Source: Sulfitobacter sp. D7
GTDB taxonomy: Bacteria; Pseudomonadota; Alphaproteobacteria; Rhodobacterales; Rhodobacteraceae
Direction of reading: 5' to 3'
NCBI RefSeq assembly: GCF_003611275.1
Contig: NZ_CP020694.1
Span: 1,240,001-1,304,000, forward strand
Length of the DNA: 64,000 bases
Shown: positions 29,793 to 41,643 of the stretch, in pieces
How the letters are laid out: each line of letters opens with the position of its first letter
Position numbering within the stretch: position 1 is the first letter of the stretch
Made by a program: the position numbers and the translations under genes
Notes under the pieces: model-generated
Told to the model about the DNA's origin: nothing
Databases searched by the model: none
What the model saw: only the letters and a program-made list of their open reading frames with translations

Positions 29793-30025
29793 GCCGGTGC
29801 CTGATCCTTTTGGGCAGTCGGATCCCGTGTACGAAAGCCGCGCAGGCAGGGCAAGCCGTCGCAGGGCGCGCATGGGACGCGCATCCGGGCCGGAGCGGGC
29901 CGGGGTAGGGGCGTCCGGGGCGCGGCTTACCTTACGTCCGATCGCGTGTTGACCCCGGCCCGGCGGGCAGTAAGCTGCGCCCGACCGCAGCCCGGTCACG
30001 CATTTTCAAAACGGCAGCCAATATC

Positions 30026-31234
30026 ATGACAAAGCAGAATAAACTCGTCCAAGGTCGTTCGTACCTTGCCATTCCCGGCCCCTCGGTCATGCCCGACGCG
30101 GTGCTGAGCGCGATGCACCGCGCCGCGCCCAATATCTATGAGGGTGAGTTGGTTGAGATGATGCCGGCACTGGCGGCCGATTTGAAGCGTGTGGCGCGTA
30201 CAGATCGTCATGTGGCGATGTATATCAGCAACGGCCACGGCGCCTGGGAGGCCGCGCTGAGCAATGTCATAGCACCGGGCGACCGCGTGCTGGTCTTGGC
30301 GACGGGGCGTTTCGGCCATGGTTGGGCCGAGATGGCAACGGGGCTGGGGGCGGAGGTGGATATCCTCGACTTTGGCCGCAATGCGCCGGTTGATCTGGCG
30401 CAGGTGGCCGAGCGTTTGAAGGCCGACACGGGCCACCAGATCAAGGCGCTGATGGCGGTGCATGTCGACACCTCAAGCTCGGTGCGCAACGATGTCCCCG
30501 GCCTGCGCCGCCTGTTGGATGAGGCAGGCCACCCCGCGCTTTTGATGGCCGATTGCATCGCCTCGCTTGGGTGCGAGCGGTTCGAGATGGACGCTTGGGG
30601 CGTCGATGTCATGGTCACCGCTTCGCAAAAGGGGCTGATGGTGCCGCCGGGCATGGCCTTCGTGTTTTTCAACGACCGTGCCGAGGAAGCCCGCGCGCGT
30701 CTGCCGCGGGTGAGCCGCTACTGGGATTGGTCGCCGCGCGCCCATGCGCAGGAATTCTATCAATACCACGGCGGCACCGCGCCGACGCATCACCTTTATG
30801 GCCTTCGGGCCGCCCTTGATATGATCCATGAAGAGGGGATCGAGCAGGTCTGGCAGCGCCATGCCACCTTGGCCCGCGCGGTTTGGGCAGCGTGCGAGGC
30901 ATGGTCGGCAGAGGGCAGCCTGCGGTTCAACATCGAAGACCGCGCCCTGCGCAGCCATGCCGTCACCGCTCTGCGGCTGCAAGCGCCCCATGCGACAGAG
31001 TTGCGCGATTGGGTACAGAGCAATCTGGGCCTGACACTGGGCGTGGGTCTGGGCATGGCCCTGCCGGGGGAGCCTGCGTGGCATGGTTTTTTCCGCCTTG
31101 GCCACATGGGCCATGTGAACGGCCATATGGTCATGGGGCTGCTCGGCGGGATCGAAGCTGGGCTTTCGGCGCTGAAGATCGAACACGGGCCCGGCGCACT
31201 GCAAGCGGCGGCGGAGGTGATCGGCGGGGCTTAA
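30026..31234 (+). CDS. Class V PLP aminotransferase (serine-glyoxylate type)
   Basis: This 402-aa fold-type I aminotransferase resembles alanine/serine-glyoxylate aminotransferases. It starts near YLAIPGPSVMP (about 13-23). The PLP Lys is in VTASQKGLMVPPG (about 200). Serine-glyoxylate aminotransferase works in the serine cycle and photorespiration-type metabolism, but no other serine-cycle gene is adjacent, so this may be a paralogue with a different amino donor. It converges with the hisC-like gene, sharing TTAA at the stops. Confidence 0.88.
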   Translation: MTKQNKLVQGRSYLAIPGPSVMPDAVLSAMHRAAPNIYEGELVEMMPALAADLKRVARTDRHVAMYISNGHGAWEAALSNVIAPGDRVLVLATGRFGHGWAEMATGLGAEVDILDFGRNAPVDLAQVAERLKADTGHQIKALMAVHVDTSSSVRNDVPGLRRLLDEAGHPALLMADCIASLGCERFEMDAWGVDVMVTASQKGLMVPPGMAFVFFNDRAEEARARLPRVSRYWDWSPRAHAQEFYQYHGGTAPTHHLYGLRAALDMIHEEGIEQVWQRHATLARAVWAACEAWSAEGSLRFNIEDRALRSHAVTALRLQAPHATELRDWVQSNLGLTLGVGLGMALPGEPAWHGFFRLGHMGHVNGHMVMGLLGGIEAGLSALKIEHGPGALQAAAEVIGGA

Positions 31235-32334
31235 GCCCCGCGCGCTTCGGTCAGAGCGTCGGGTAAGGCGGCGGCGAAGTAATCCAATTCCTCTGTCGTA
31301 CTGCAACTGATGCGGATGCAACGGTTTTGCGGCGCGGCGAAGGGCATGCGCACAAAGACGCCCCGCGCCACTAGGGCATCCAGCACCGCCTTGGCGAAGG
31401 CGCCATCGCCGCCACAGTCGATCGCGACGAAATTGGCTGCGGAGGGCAGGGTGCTCAGCCCGTTCTTTTCAGCGATTTGAGCGATCCTGTCGCGGGCCTC
31501 GGCGATCTGGATCTGAACTTTCTTGAGGTAGTCTTGATCCTGTACCGCCGCCAAGGCACCTGCCTGTGCTGCGCGGTTGAGACCAAAGTGATTGCGAACC
31601 TTGTGAAAGGCCGTGATCAAGTCGGGCGCTGCAATCGCATAGCCGATCCGCGCTCCGGCGAGCCCATAGGCTTTGGAGAAGGTGCGCATCCGGATCACCC
31701 GCGGGTCATCGGCGGAAAGCTGGGGTGCTGTGCCCTCGGGGGCGCATTCGATATAGGCCTCATCCAGCAAAAGCAGGCTGCCTTGGGGCAGATCGTCAAG
31801 CGCGCGCGCCAGTGCCGTGCCCTCATGCCAAGTGCCCATCGGATTGTCGGGGTTGGCGAGGTAGACGAGCTTGGCGTCAACCTCTGCCGCTTTGGCGAAA
31901 AGCGCTGCCGGGTCTTCGTGATCGTCGCGGTAGGACACTTTGTGCAGCACGCCGCCAAAGCCCGCGACATGGTAGTTGAAGGTTGGGTACGCGCCTTCCG
32001 AGGTTACCACCGCATCGCCTTCGTCCACCAGCAGACGGACGAGATAGCCCAGCAGTCCGTCGATGCCTTCGCCGACGATGATATTGTCGGGCGTCACGCC
32101 ATGCAATTCGGCCAATGCCGCGCGCAGCTCCACGCTTTCTGAATCGCCATATTTCCACATCTCCGTTTCAGCCATTGCCGCGATGGCGCGAGGCGAAGGG
32201 CCAAAGACGTTTTCATTGGCGCCAAGCCGCGCTTTGAAGGGGCGGCCAAGCGTGCGCTCCTGCGCTTCGGGGCCCACAAAGGGGACGTTGGCGGGCAGGC
32301 TTTGGGCGAGTGGGGTGAGGCGTGCATATGTCAT
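31231..32334 (-). CDS. Histidinol-phosphate aminotransferase-like enzyme
   Basis: This 367-aa class I/II aminotransferase has LGANENVFGPSP (about 37-48), the ANPDNPMGTW loop (about 160) and the PLP Lys in TFSKAYGLAGARIGYAI (about 223). The family includes HisC and related aromatic or phosphonate aminotransferases. The gene is not in the his cluster, so HisC itself cannot be assigned with certainty. The start at 32334 is chosen because upstream codons are not conserved. It overlaps the convergent class V gene by 4 nt. Confidence 0.85.
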   Translation of the reverse strand: MTYARLTPLAQSLPANVPFVGPEAQERTLGRPFKARLGANENVFGPSPRAIAAMAETEMWKYGDSESVELRAALAELHGVTPDNIIVGEGIDGLLGYLVRLLVDEGDAVVTSEGAYPTFNYHVAGFGGVLHKVSYRDDHEDPAALFAKAAEVDAKLVYLANPDNPMGTWHEGTALARALDDLPQGSLLLLDEAYIECAPEGTAPQLSADDPRVIRMRTFSKAYGLAGARIGYAIAAPDLITAFHKVRNHFGLNRAAQAGALAAVQDQDYLKKVQIQIAEARDRIAQIAEKNGLSTLPSAANFVAIDCGGDGAFAKAVLDALVARGVFVRMPFAAPQNRCIRISCSTTEELDYFAAALPDALTEARGA

Positions 32335-32453
32335 GCGCCAAGGTGTAGGGTTGCGCCGTTGAGAGGGCAAGGGTCGCAGCACCTGCCGCCACGTTTTGCT
32401 GGTGCCGCGCGTTGATCTGCGCTGAACTGCGCCAAACATTCAGGAGAACAGCC

Positions 32454-33245
32454 ATGCCCCGCGTCACCACCCGGATCGAAGACCATATCGCCCATGTGAC
32501 CCTCACCCGCGCCGACAAGATGAACGCCGTGGATGATGAGATGATCGAAGCGATCATCGCGGCAGGGCAGGAGGTTGCGGCCTCGGATGCCCGCGTGGTG
32601 GTGTTGTCGGGCGAGGGCAAAGGTTTTTGCGCGGGCATCGATATCGGCGGGCTTTCGGGGATGCTGGGGCAGGATGTTGAGGCGCTGATCATGCCGCGCA
32701 CCCATGGCGAGGGCACAACGAACAAATGGCAGGAGGTGTCGATGGTCTGGCACCGTTTGGAAATCCCGGTGATCGCGGCGCTGCATGGCGTGGTCTATGG
32801 CGCTGGGATGCAATTGGCGCTTGGCGCGGATATCCGCATCGCCGCGCCGGATACCAAGCTGGCGGTGATGGAGATGAAATGGGGCATTGTGCCGGATATG
32901 GGCGGCATGGTGTTGCTGCCGCGTTTGGTGCGCTCGGATGTGCTGCGGCGGTTGACCTATACGGCGGCACCCGTGGGGGCCGCGCAGGCCGAGCGCTGGG
33001 GGCTGGTGACCGAGGTCGCCGATGACCCGCAGGCGGCGGCTTTGAAACTGGCGCAGGTGATTGCGGGGAAGGGGCCGACTGCCGTGCGGGCGGCCAAGCG
33101 GTTGATTGGATATGCGGAATCCGGGGCGTCGGATGTGGATGTACTGGAGGCCGAGTCGCGCGAGCAGGCGGCGCTCTTGGGCAGGCCAGAGCAGATGGAG
33201 GTGATCGCGGCGGAGTTCGGCAAGCGGCCTGCGGTGTTTAAGTAG
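32454..33245 (+). CDS. Enoyl-CoA hydratase/isomerase family protein (crotonase)
   Basis: This 263-aa crotonase has the oxyanion-hole segments GFCAGIDIGGL (about 63-73) and AALHGVVYGAGMQLALGADI (about 107-126). In place of the PExxxGxxPxxGG motif it reads MEMKWGIVPDMGG, so the second catalytic Glu position carries Asp or is shifted, and the reaction is uncertain (hydration, isomerisation or hydrolysis). AGGAGA lies upstream of the ATG at 32454. It diverges from the hisC-like gene. No thiolase or hydroxyacyl-CoA dehydrogenase adjoins it. Confidence 0.88.
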   Translation: MPRVTTRIEDHIAHVTLTRADKMNAVDDEMIEAIIAAGQEVAASDARVVVLSGEGKGFCAGIDIGGLSGMLGQDVEALIMPRTHGEGTTNKWQEVSMVWHRLEIPVIAALHGVVYGAGMQLALGADIRIAAPDTKLAVMEMKWGIVPDMGGMVLLPRLVRSDVLRRLTYTAAPVGAAQAERWGLVTEVADDPQAAALKLAQVIAGKGPTAVRAAKRLIGYAESGASDVDVLEAESREQAALLGRPEQMEVIAAEFGKRPAVFK

Positions 33246-33292
33246 GCTGGTGGCGTTCTCCGGAACAGCCCGGAATCAAGGCCGTAAGGCCG

Positions 33293-33432
33293 CCGGGCAG
33301 AGCCAGACCGCCCGGACGGGCTGGCGCTTTTGCAATCGAAGTGCTGTCCTGAAATAAATGTGTATGCGCAACAGGGATAAACTGCCCAACTGCCCCGTAT
33401 GCAGCGCCACCCCGCGGTCTGGCGCTGCCCGG
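33293..33432. repeat. Long-distance 19-bp inverted repeat with embedded hairpin
   Basis: The arms 33293-33311 and 33414-33432 are reverse complements except for one base, separated by 102 nt. Inside the left part, GCCAG and CCCG pair with CGGG and CTGGC to form a compact hairpin. The element sits in the 235-nt gap between the convergent crotonase and valS genes. It resembles dispersed extragenic palindromes common in Roseobacter genomes, which I infer from memory. Confidence 0.6.
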
Positions 33433-33480
33433 CTCGCGTGGCGTTTTTGGCGTGGCAGCTAAACCGCCACGCCCTCAATC

Positions 33481-36420
<2,940 letters not shown>

Positions 36421-36504
36421 GATCCCTTTTGTTGCGCCCCGTTTAGCGGTCTGGCGCGGCGAGGGAAAGACCTATGGCAAAGCGGATTTGGGGCGGGAAG
36501 CGGC

Positions 36505-36945
36505 CTAGCCGCGCCGGTCGATCTTGGTGCTAAGGTGAATGAGGCTCTCACTGCCCTTCACGCCGCGCGTCTCGCCAATACGGTCGAGGGTTTCGTCCAA
36601 CTCTTGCGTGGTCTGCGCCGCGATCTGCACCAGCAGGTCGAAACGGCCCGACGTGGTGTGGACCACCTGCACGCCCGGCAGGCTGCGCAACCGGGCCAGC
36701 ACGGCGGGGCCAGCGCGCAACTCAATATTAACCAGCGCCGTGGCATGAAGAGGCGCGCGGGCTGCCTCGCCCAAGCGCAGGGTATAGCCGACAATAGCAC
36801 CGCTGCGTTCCAGCCGTTCCAGCCGCGCCTGAACGGTGGTGCGGGCAAGGCCCAGACTGCGCGCGAGATCGGCCACCGGCAATCGGGCGTTGCCCTGCAG
36901 TGCCGCGATCAAAGCGCGGTCGGTGTCGTCAAGTTGTACTGCCAT
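36505..36945 (-). CDS. Lrp/AsnC family transcriptional regulator
   Basis: This 146-aa regulator has the N-terminal HTH LIAALQGNARLPVADLARSL (about 12-31) and a RAM domain ending LIHLSTKI. It diverges from the PLP decarboxylase gene at 37046, and an inverted repeat (36955-36983) starts 10 bp upstream of its ATG. Autoregulation and control of the decarboxylase are therefore likely. The neighbour suggests ornithine or lysine as effector, which is an inference. Confidence 0.9.
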   Translation of the reverse strand: MAVQLDDTDRALIAALQGNARLPVADLARSLGLARTTVQARLERLERSGAIVGYTLRLGEAARAPLHATALVNIELRAGPAVLARLRSLPGVQVVHTTSGRFDLLVQIAAQTTQELDETLDRIGETRGVKGSESLIHLSTKIDRRG

Positions 36946-36954
36946 CTCGTCAAT

Positions 36955-36983
36955 CCGCCGAAAGTTCGCATCACTTTAGGCGG
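36955..36983. promoter_or_regulatory. Candidate Lrp-family operator
   Basis: The arms CCGCCGAAAGT and ACTTTAGGCGG are inverted with one mismatch and a 7-nt spacer, lying between the divergent Lrp and decarboxylase genes. Confidence 0.6.
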
Positions 36984-37045
36984 TTTGACACGATGAATCG
37001 ACTGAAATCGCGGGTTTACTGGAGAAAAGCAAACAAGAGGCCCCC

Positions 37046-38206
37046 ATGCAGCATATCGCCCCCCTTTCCGACAGCCCCGCCGCCTATTTGGCCAAACATA
37101 GCCCAGATGCGCCGGTGTTGTTCCTGGCCCCCTCGGTGCTGCAAGCCACGGCGCGGCGCTTTCAGGCGGACTTCGACGGGTTGGTGACCTATGCGGTCAA
37201 GGCCAATGACCGGCCCGAGGTGCTCTCGAACCTTGTCGCGGCGGGGATCACCACCTTCGATGTGGCCTCTCCGGCAGAGATGGCGGCGGTCCGGGCGGTC
37301 TGCCCGCAGGCGGTGCTGCATTACAACAACCCTGTCCGCTCGGCGGCAGAGGTGCGGGCCGGGATCGCGGCGGGCGTCTATAGCTGGTCGATCGACGATA
37401 TGTCGGAACTGGCCAAGCTGCGCGACGTGCCGCGCGACAATGAAGTTGCGGTGCGCTTTGCCTTGCCAGTGAAGGGTGCGGCCTATGACTTCGGGTCGAA
37501 ATTCGGCGCGGCCCCTGAGCAGGCGGCTGACCTGTTGCGCGCGGTGGTTGAGATGGGGTTCACCCCGTCGATGTGTTTCCACCCTGGCACGCAGTGCAAT
37601 GATCCGCAGGCCTGGGTGCAATATGTCCACGCGGCGGCGGATATTCTGCGTGCGGCGGGTGTCTCGATCAAACGGATGAATATCGGCGGTGGTTTTGCCG
37701 TAGACCGTGGATTTGACGCGCCGGATCACCGGGCGGTTTTTGCCGCGGTGAAGGGTGCGCTTGCCGAGAGTTTTGGCACGGATGCGCCCTCGCTTCTTTG
37801 CGAGCCGGGGCGCGCGATGGTTGCCGATGCCGCCGTGCTGGCGACCCGTATCAAGGGGATGCGCAACGCCGGGCGGACGGTCTTCCTGAACGACGGTATC
37901 TATGGCGGTCTGCCCGATCTGCGGGACATGGGCCTGTCTGGGCTGGTGGATGTGGTCGGCCCTGAGGGGGCGCTGCGCCAAGGGGCGCCGACACCGCGCG
38001 TGGTCTTTGGCCCCACTTGCGATTCGTTGGATCGCTTGCCCGACGGCCTGCCGCTGCCCGAAGATGCGCAGACGGGGGATTATCTGTTGTTCGGCGGCAT
38101 GGGGGCTTATTCCATCGCCATGTCCACCGCCTTTAATGGCTATGGGCTGGCAGGGATCACGCTTGTTTCGGACCTTGGAGCCGTGCCCAAACGCAAGGCG
38201 GCCTGA
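37046..38206 (+). CDS. PLP-dependent ornithine/lysine-type decarboxylase
   Basis: This 386-aa fold-type III enzyme of the eukaryotic-type ornithine decarboxylase group has the PLP Lys in YAVKAND (Lys52), the phosphate-binding glycines in MNIGGGF (about 212-218) and the second active-site segment GPTCDSLD (about 325). It likely makes putrescine or cadaverine in the cytoplasm. It begins with ATG after AGAGG. It is divergent from an Lrp gene with an operator between, fitting induction by the amino-acid substrate. Substrate preference between ornithine and lysine cannot be read from sequence alone. Confidence 0.88.
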   Translation: MQHIAPLSDSPAAYLAKHSPDAPVLFLAPSVLQATARRFQADFDGLVTYAVKANDRPEVLSNLVAAGITTFDVASPAEMAAVRAVCPQAVLHYNNPVRSAAEVRAGIAAGVYSWSIDDMSELAKLRDVPRDNEVAVRFALPVKGAAYDFGSKFGAAPEQAADLLRAVVEMGFTPSMCFHPGTQCNDPQAWVQYVHAAADILRAAGVSIKRMNIGGGFAVDRGFDAPDHRAVFAAVKGALAESFGTDAPSLLCEPGRAMVADAAVLATRIKGMRNAGRTVFLNDGIYGGLPDLRDMGLSGLVDVVGPEGALRQGAPTPRVVFGPTCDSLDRLPDGLPLPEDAQTGDYLLFGGMGAYSIAMSTAFNGYGLAGITLVSDLGAVPKRKAA

Positions 38207-38276
38207 GCCTCTGGACACTGGCGGTTCGCCCGCTACTGTTGCGCTGGAATAGGCAGGGCAGCAGGGGCAGCGTCAG

Positions 38277-40574
38277 ATGGAAAAGTTCGGGAAAAGCCAG
38301 CCGGTCAAACGGGTGGAAGACCACCGTTTCCTGACCGGCGATGGCCGCTATGTCGATGACATCGCCCCCCAGGGGGCACTGCACGGCGTGTTCTTCCGCG
38401 CGCCGGTGGCGCATGGGGTGATCACTGAATTGGACGTGAGCGATGCCCGCGACGCGGAGGGCGTGCATCTGGTGCTGACCTGTGCCGATCTGGAAGCGGC
38501 GGGTATGAATATCGCCCTGCCGCATACGGTGGTCGACAACCGTGACGGCAGCAAGGGAGCGGCACCGCTGCGCCCGATGTTGGCGAAAGACCGGGTGCGC
38601 TATGTGGGAGAGCCGGTCGCTCTGATTGTGGCCGAAACCTTGCAAAAGGCGCGCGATGCGGCTGAACTGATCCTTTTCGACGCTGATGACCTGCCCGCCA
38701 AGATGGACCTCACCCCCGGAGGCGAGACCCTGCATCCTGAGGCCCCCGACAACCGCGCCTTCGACTGGGGCATGGGGGATGAGGCTAAGGTCGAGGCGGC
38801 ATTTGCGAAGGCTGCACAGCGCGTCAAGCTGGAGATCGGCGACAACCGCATCATCGTCAACTCCATGGAGCCGCGCGGCTGCTATGCCGAATGGGCCGAT
38901 GGCCGGTTGCATGTGGCGCTGGGCGGGCAGGGCGTCTGGGCGCATAAGGGCTTCTTTGTCAAAGCTTTTGGTCTCAGCGAAGATGCCGTGCGCGTGACAA
39001 ACCCCGATGTCGGCGGTGGTTTCGGTATGAAGGCGATGACCTACCCAGAGTATTTTTGCATCGCTCAAGCCGCGCGGGCGCTGGGCCGCCCGGTGCGCTG
39101 GATGTCAGAGCGGACCGAAGCCATGCTCACCGACAATGGCGGGCGCGATCTGGTGTCTTGGGCCGAATTTGCGTTTGACGATAACCACAAGATCACCGCC
39201 TACCGTGTCGACACGCGCTGCAACCTCGGGGCCTATAACAGCCAGTTCGGCCAGCCGATTCAGTCGACGCTGTTCTCTAAGGTTTTGATGGGCGTCTATG
39301 ACGTGCAAGACACCTATCTGCATGTCGAGGGCTATTACACCAACACCGTACAGGTCGACGCCTATCGCGGCGCCGGGCGGCCCGAGGCGATCTATGTGCT
39401 GGAGCGGTTGATGGACCGCGCCGCGCGTGAGTTGGGCGTCGATCCGTGGGAATTGCGGCGGATCAACTTTATCAAGCCGGATCAGTTTCCCTATACCACC
39501 GCCACGGGAGAGCTTTACGACGTGGGCGATTTCGCGCGCCTCCTGACCCGGGCGGCAGAGGAGGCCGACCGTGAGGGGTTCGCGGCCCGCCGTACCGCCG
39601 ACGCCAAGCGCGGCCTGCTGCGGGGGCAGGGCTTGTGTTACTATATCGAAAGCATTCTGGGCGATCCTTCCGAAGGGGCTAAAGTGGTCTTTGAGGAGAA
39701 TGGCCACGTGACGATCTATGTCGGCACCCAAAGCAACGGTCAGGGGCATGAGACGGTCTATGCGCAGTTCCTGTCGGATCAGACCGGCATCCCGGCGGAG
39801 CGGATCAGCGTTGTGCAGGGGGATAGCGATTTGATTAAAAAGGGCGGCGGCACCGGCGGCTCGCGTTCGGTCACCACGCAGAACACGGCGACCTTGGCGA
39901 CCGTGGCGAAGATAACCGAAGTCTTCACCGCGTTTCTGGCTGATGAACTGGGCGTTGCGGCGAGCGATATCACCTTTGACGATGAACGCTTCCGCGCCGA
40001 GGGGTCGAACGTCAGCCCCACGATGATGGAAGTGGCCGAAATGGCCCGCGCCAAGGGCCGGGATGATCTGCTGTCTCACCACGAACGCGCCAGCCTGCCG
40101 GGGCGCAGCTATCCCAACGGGGCGCATGTGGCCGAGGTGGTGATCGACCCTGAAACCGGGGTGGTGACCCTCGACCGCTATACGGTGGTCGATGATTTCG
40201 GCAACCTGATCAACCCGATGCTGGCCGAAGGGCAGGTGCATGGCGGGGTCGCTCAAGGCATCGGCCAAGCGGTGCAAGAACGGGTCGTCTATGACGAAGA
40301 CGGGCAACTGCTGACCGCCACCTTCATGGACTACGCCATGCCCCGCGCCGCCGACCTGCCGATGATCTCTTTCACGTCTGAGCCTGTGCCCTCGACCGCC
40401 AATGCCATGGGCATGAAGGGCTGTGGTGAGGCTGGGACTGTGGGCGCGCTGGCGGCGGTGTCGAACGCGGTGCAGGATGCGCTTTGGGAACGCGGTGTGC
40501 GGCAGGCGGATATGCCTTTCACCCCGCATAGGGTCTGGGAGATGCTGCAAGGTGCCGCAATCGCAGCCGAGTAA
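38277..40574 (+). CDS. Molybdenum hydroxylase large subunit, form-II CoxL type
   Basis: This 765-aa protein belongs to the xanthine dehydrogenase/CO dehydrogenase molybdopterin family. It has the substrate region NSMEPRGCYAEW (about 198-209), the active-site loop AYRGAGR (about 362-368) and the catalytic Glu in GCGEAGT (about 716). The loop is the form-II pattern, not the AYRCSFR of true CO dehydrogenase, so CO oxidation is doubtful. The usual FAD (CoxM) and 2Fe-2S (CoxS) subunits are not adjacent, making it an orphan. It overlaps the next gene by 23 nt. Confidence 0.9.
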   Translation: MEKFGKSQPVKRVEDHRFLTGDGRYVDDIAPQGALHGVFFRAPVAHGVITELDVSDARDAEGVHLVLTCADLEAAGMNIALPHTVVDNRDGSKGAAPLRPMLAKDRVRYVGEPVALIVAETLQKARDAAELILFDADDLPAKMDLTPGGETLHPEAPDNRAFDWGMGDEAKVEAAFAKAAQRVKLEIGDNRIIVNSMEPRGCYAEWADGRLHVALGGQGVWAHKGFFVKAFGLSEDAVRVTNPDVGGGFGMKAMTYPEYFCIAQAARALGRPVRWMSERTEAMLTDNGGRDLVSWAEFAFDDNHKITAYRVDTRCNLGAYNSQFGQPIQSTLFSKVLMGVYDVQDTYLHVEGYYTNTVQVDAYRGAGRPEAIYVLERLMDRAARELGVDPWELRRINFIKPDQFPYTTATGELYDVGDFARLLTRAAEEADREGFAARRTADAKRGLLRGQGLCYYIESILGDPSEGAKVVFEENGHVTIYVGTQSNGQGHETVYAQFLSDQTGIPAERISVVQGDSDLIKKGGGTGGSRSVTTQNTATLATVAKITEVFTAFLADELGVAASDITFDDERFRAEGSNVSPTMMEVAEMARAKGRDDLLSHHERASLPGRSYPNGAHVAEVVIDPETGVVTLDRYTVVDDFGNLINPMLAEGQVHGGVAQGIGQAVQERVVYDEDGQLLTATFMDYAMPRAADLPMISFTSEPVPSTANAMGMKGCGEAGTVGALAAVSNAVQDALWERGVRQADMPFTPHRVWEMLQGAAIAAE

Positions 40575-41643
40575 AAGCCTGTTCCAACGGCTCTTTGGGC
40601 GGTTATGGCGACGGCCTGAAAGTGACTTCGGCCCGCGCCGGGGGGCGGTGACCCACGTCATTATCCTTGATGGGACCATGTCTTCGCTCGAACTGGGGCG
40701 AGAGACCAACGCCGGCATCGCCTATAGCCTGTGCCGCGAGATGGGCAGTGCTCTCTCGATCTATTATGAACCGGGTCTGCAATGGCGTGATTGGCGCAGC
40801 GCGCGCGATGTGATCATGGGGCGCGGGATCAACCGACAGATCCGCCGCGCCTATGGCTATCTCGCATCGCGCTACCGACCCGGGGACCGGATTTTCCTGA
40901 TGGGTTATTCGCGTGGCGGCTATGCCGTGCGTTCGCTCGCCGGGGTGATCGACCGTGTGGGCCTCCTGCGCGCCGAGGTCGCGACAGAGCGTAACATTCG
41001 CGATGTCTACCGCCATTACGAGGCGCATCATCTGAGCAAGGCGGGCGAATTGTTTGCGCGGGCCAACTGCCACCCCGAGGTGGAGATCGAGGCGATCGGC
41101 GTTTGGGATACGGTCAAGTCGTTGGGTCTGAACGCGCCGCTGTTCTGGCGGTTCTCGCAGCCGCTGCACATGTTCCACAACCACGATCTAAGCCGCAATG
41201 TGAAGAACGGCTTTCAGGCGCTGGCGCTGAACGAAACCCGTGTCGCCTATGCCCCGGTGATGTGGACCACGCCCGAGGGCTATGCCGGGCGGCTTGAGCA
41301 GGTCTGGTTTCCGGGCACCCACGGCGATGTCGGCGGGCAGTTGGGCGGTGATGAGGCCGCGCGCCCCTTGGCAAATATCCCGCTTGTCTGGCTGTTGTCG
41401 CGGATGGAAGAAAGCGGTCTGCCGCTCCCCGACGGCTGGACCACACGCTTTGATCAAGACCCCGCTGCACCCTCCATCGGGCGCTGGCGCGGCTATGGCA
41501 AAATGCTTGTGACCCGCCGCCGCCGTCTGGTGGGCGCGGACCCGTCAGAGCGGCTGCACGAAAGCGTGGATCAACGCCGTGCGCACGCCGAGCCGCAGCC
41601 GGGGCTTCTGGCGCGGATGCAGGGGGTGATTTCCAGCCTTTAG
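40552..41643 (+). CDS. DUF2235 alpha/beta-hydrolase domain protein
   Basis: This protein of about 363 aa has a DUF2235 (Tle1-like) hydrolase domain. The nucleophile elbow is FLMGYSRGGYAVRS (about 116-129), and an Asp/His pair can be seen in VWDTVK and PGTHGDVGG. Related proteins are phospholipases, some of them type VI effectors, but no T6SS genes are here. The GTG at 40552 with GGGAG ten nt upstream is the best start. This places its first 23 nt inside the molybdenum hydroxylase gene, indicating coupling. Confidence 0.8.
   Translation: MPQSQPSKSLFQRLFGRLWRRPESDFGPRRGAVTHVIILDGTMSSLELGRETNAGIAYSLCREMGSALSIYYEPGLQWRDWRSARDVIMGRGINRQIRRAYGYLASRYRPGDRIFLMGYSRGGYAVRSLAGVIDRVGLLRAEVATERNIRDVYRHYEAHHLSKAGELFARANCHPEVEIEAIGVWDTVKSLGLNAPLFWRFSQPLHMFHNHDLSRNVKNGFQALALNETRVAYAPVMWTTPEGYAGRLEQVWFPGTHGDVGGQLGGDEAARPLANIPLVWLLSRMEESGLPLPDGWTTRFDQDPAAPSIGRWRGYGKMLVTRRRRLVGADPSERLHESVDQRRAHAEPQPGLLARMQGVISSL

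Noticed and set aside
38277..40574. True CO dehydrogenase
   Set aside because: The active-site loop reads AYRGAGR (form II), not the AYRCSFR of carboxydotrophs, and the small and medium subunit genes are absent.
39105..40718. 537-aa minus-strand ORF
   Set aside because: Antisense to the molybdenum hydroxylase gene; no domain seen.
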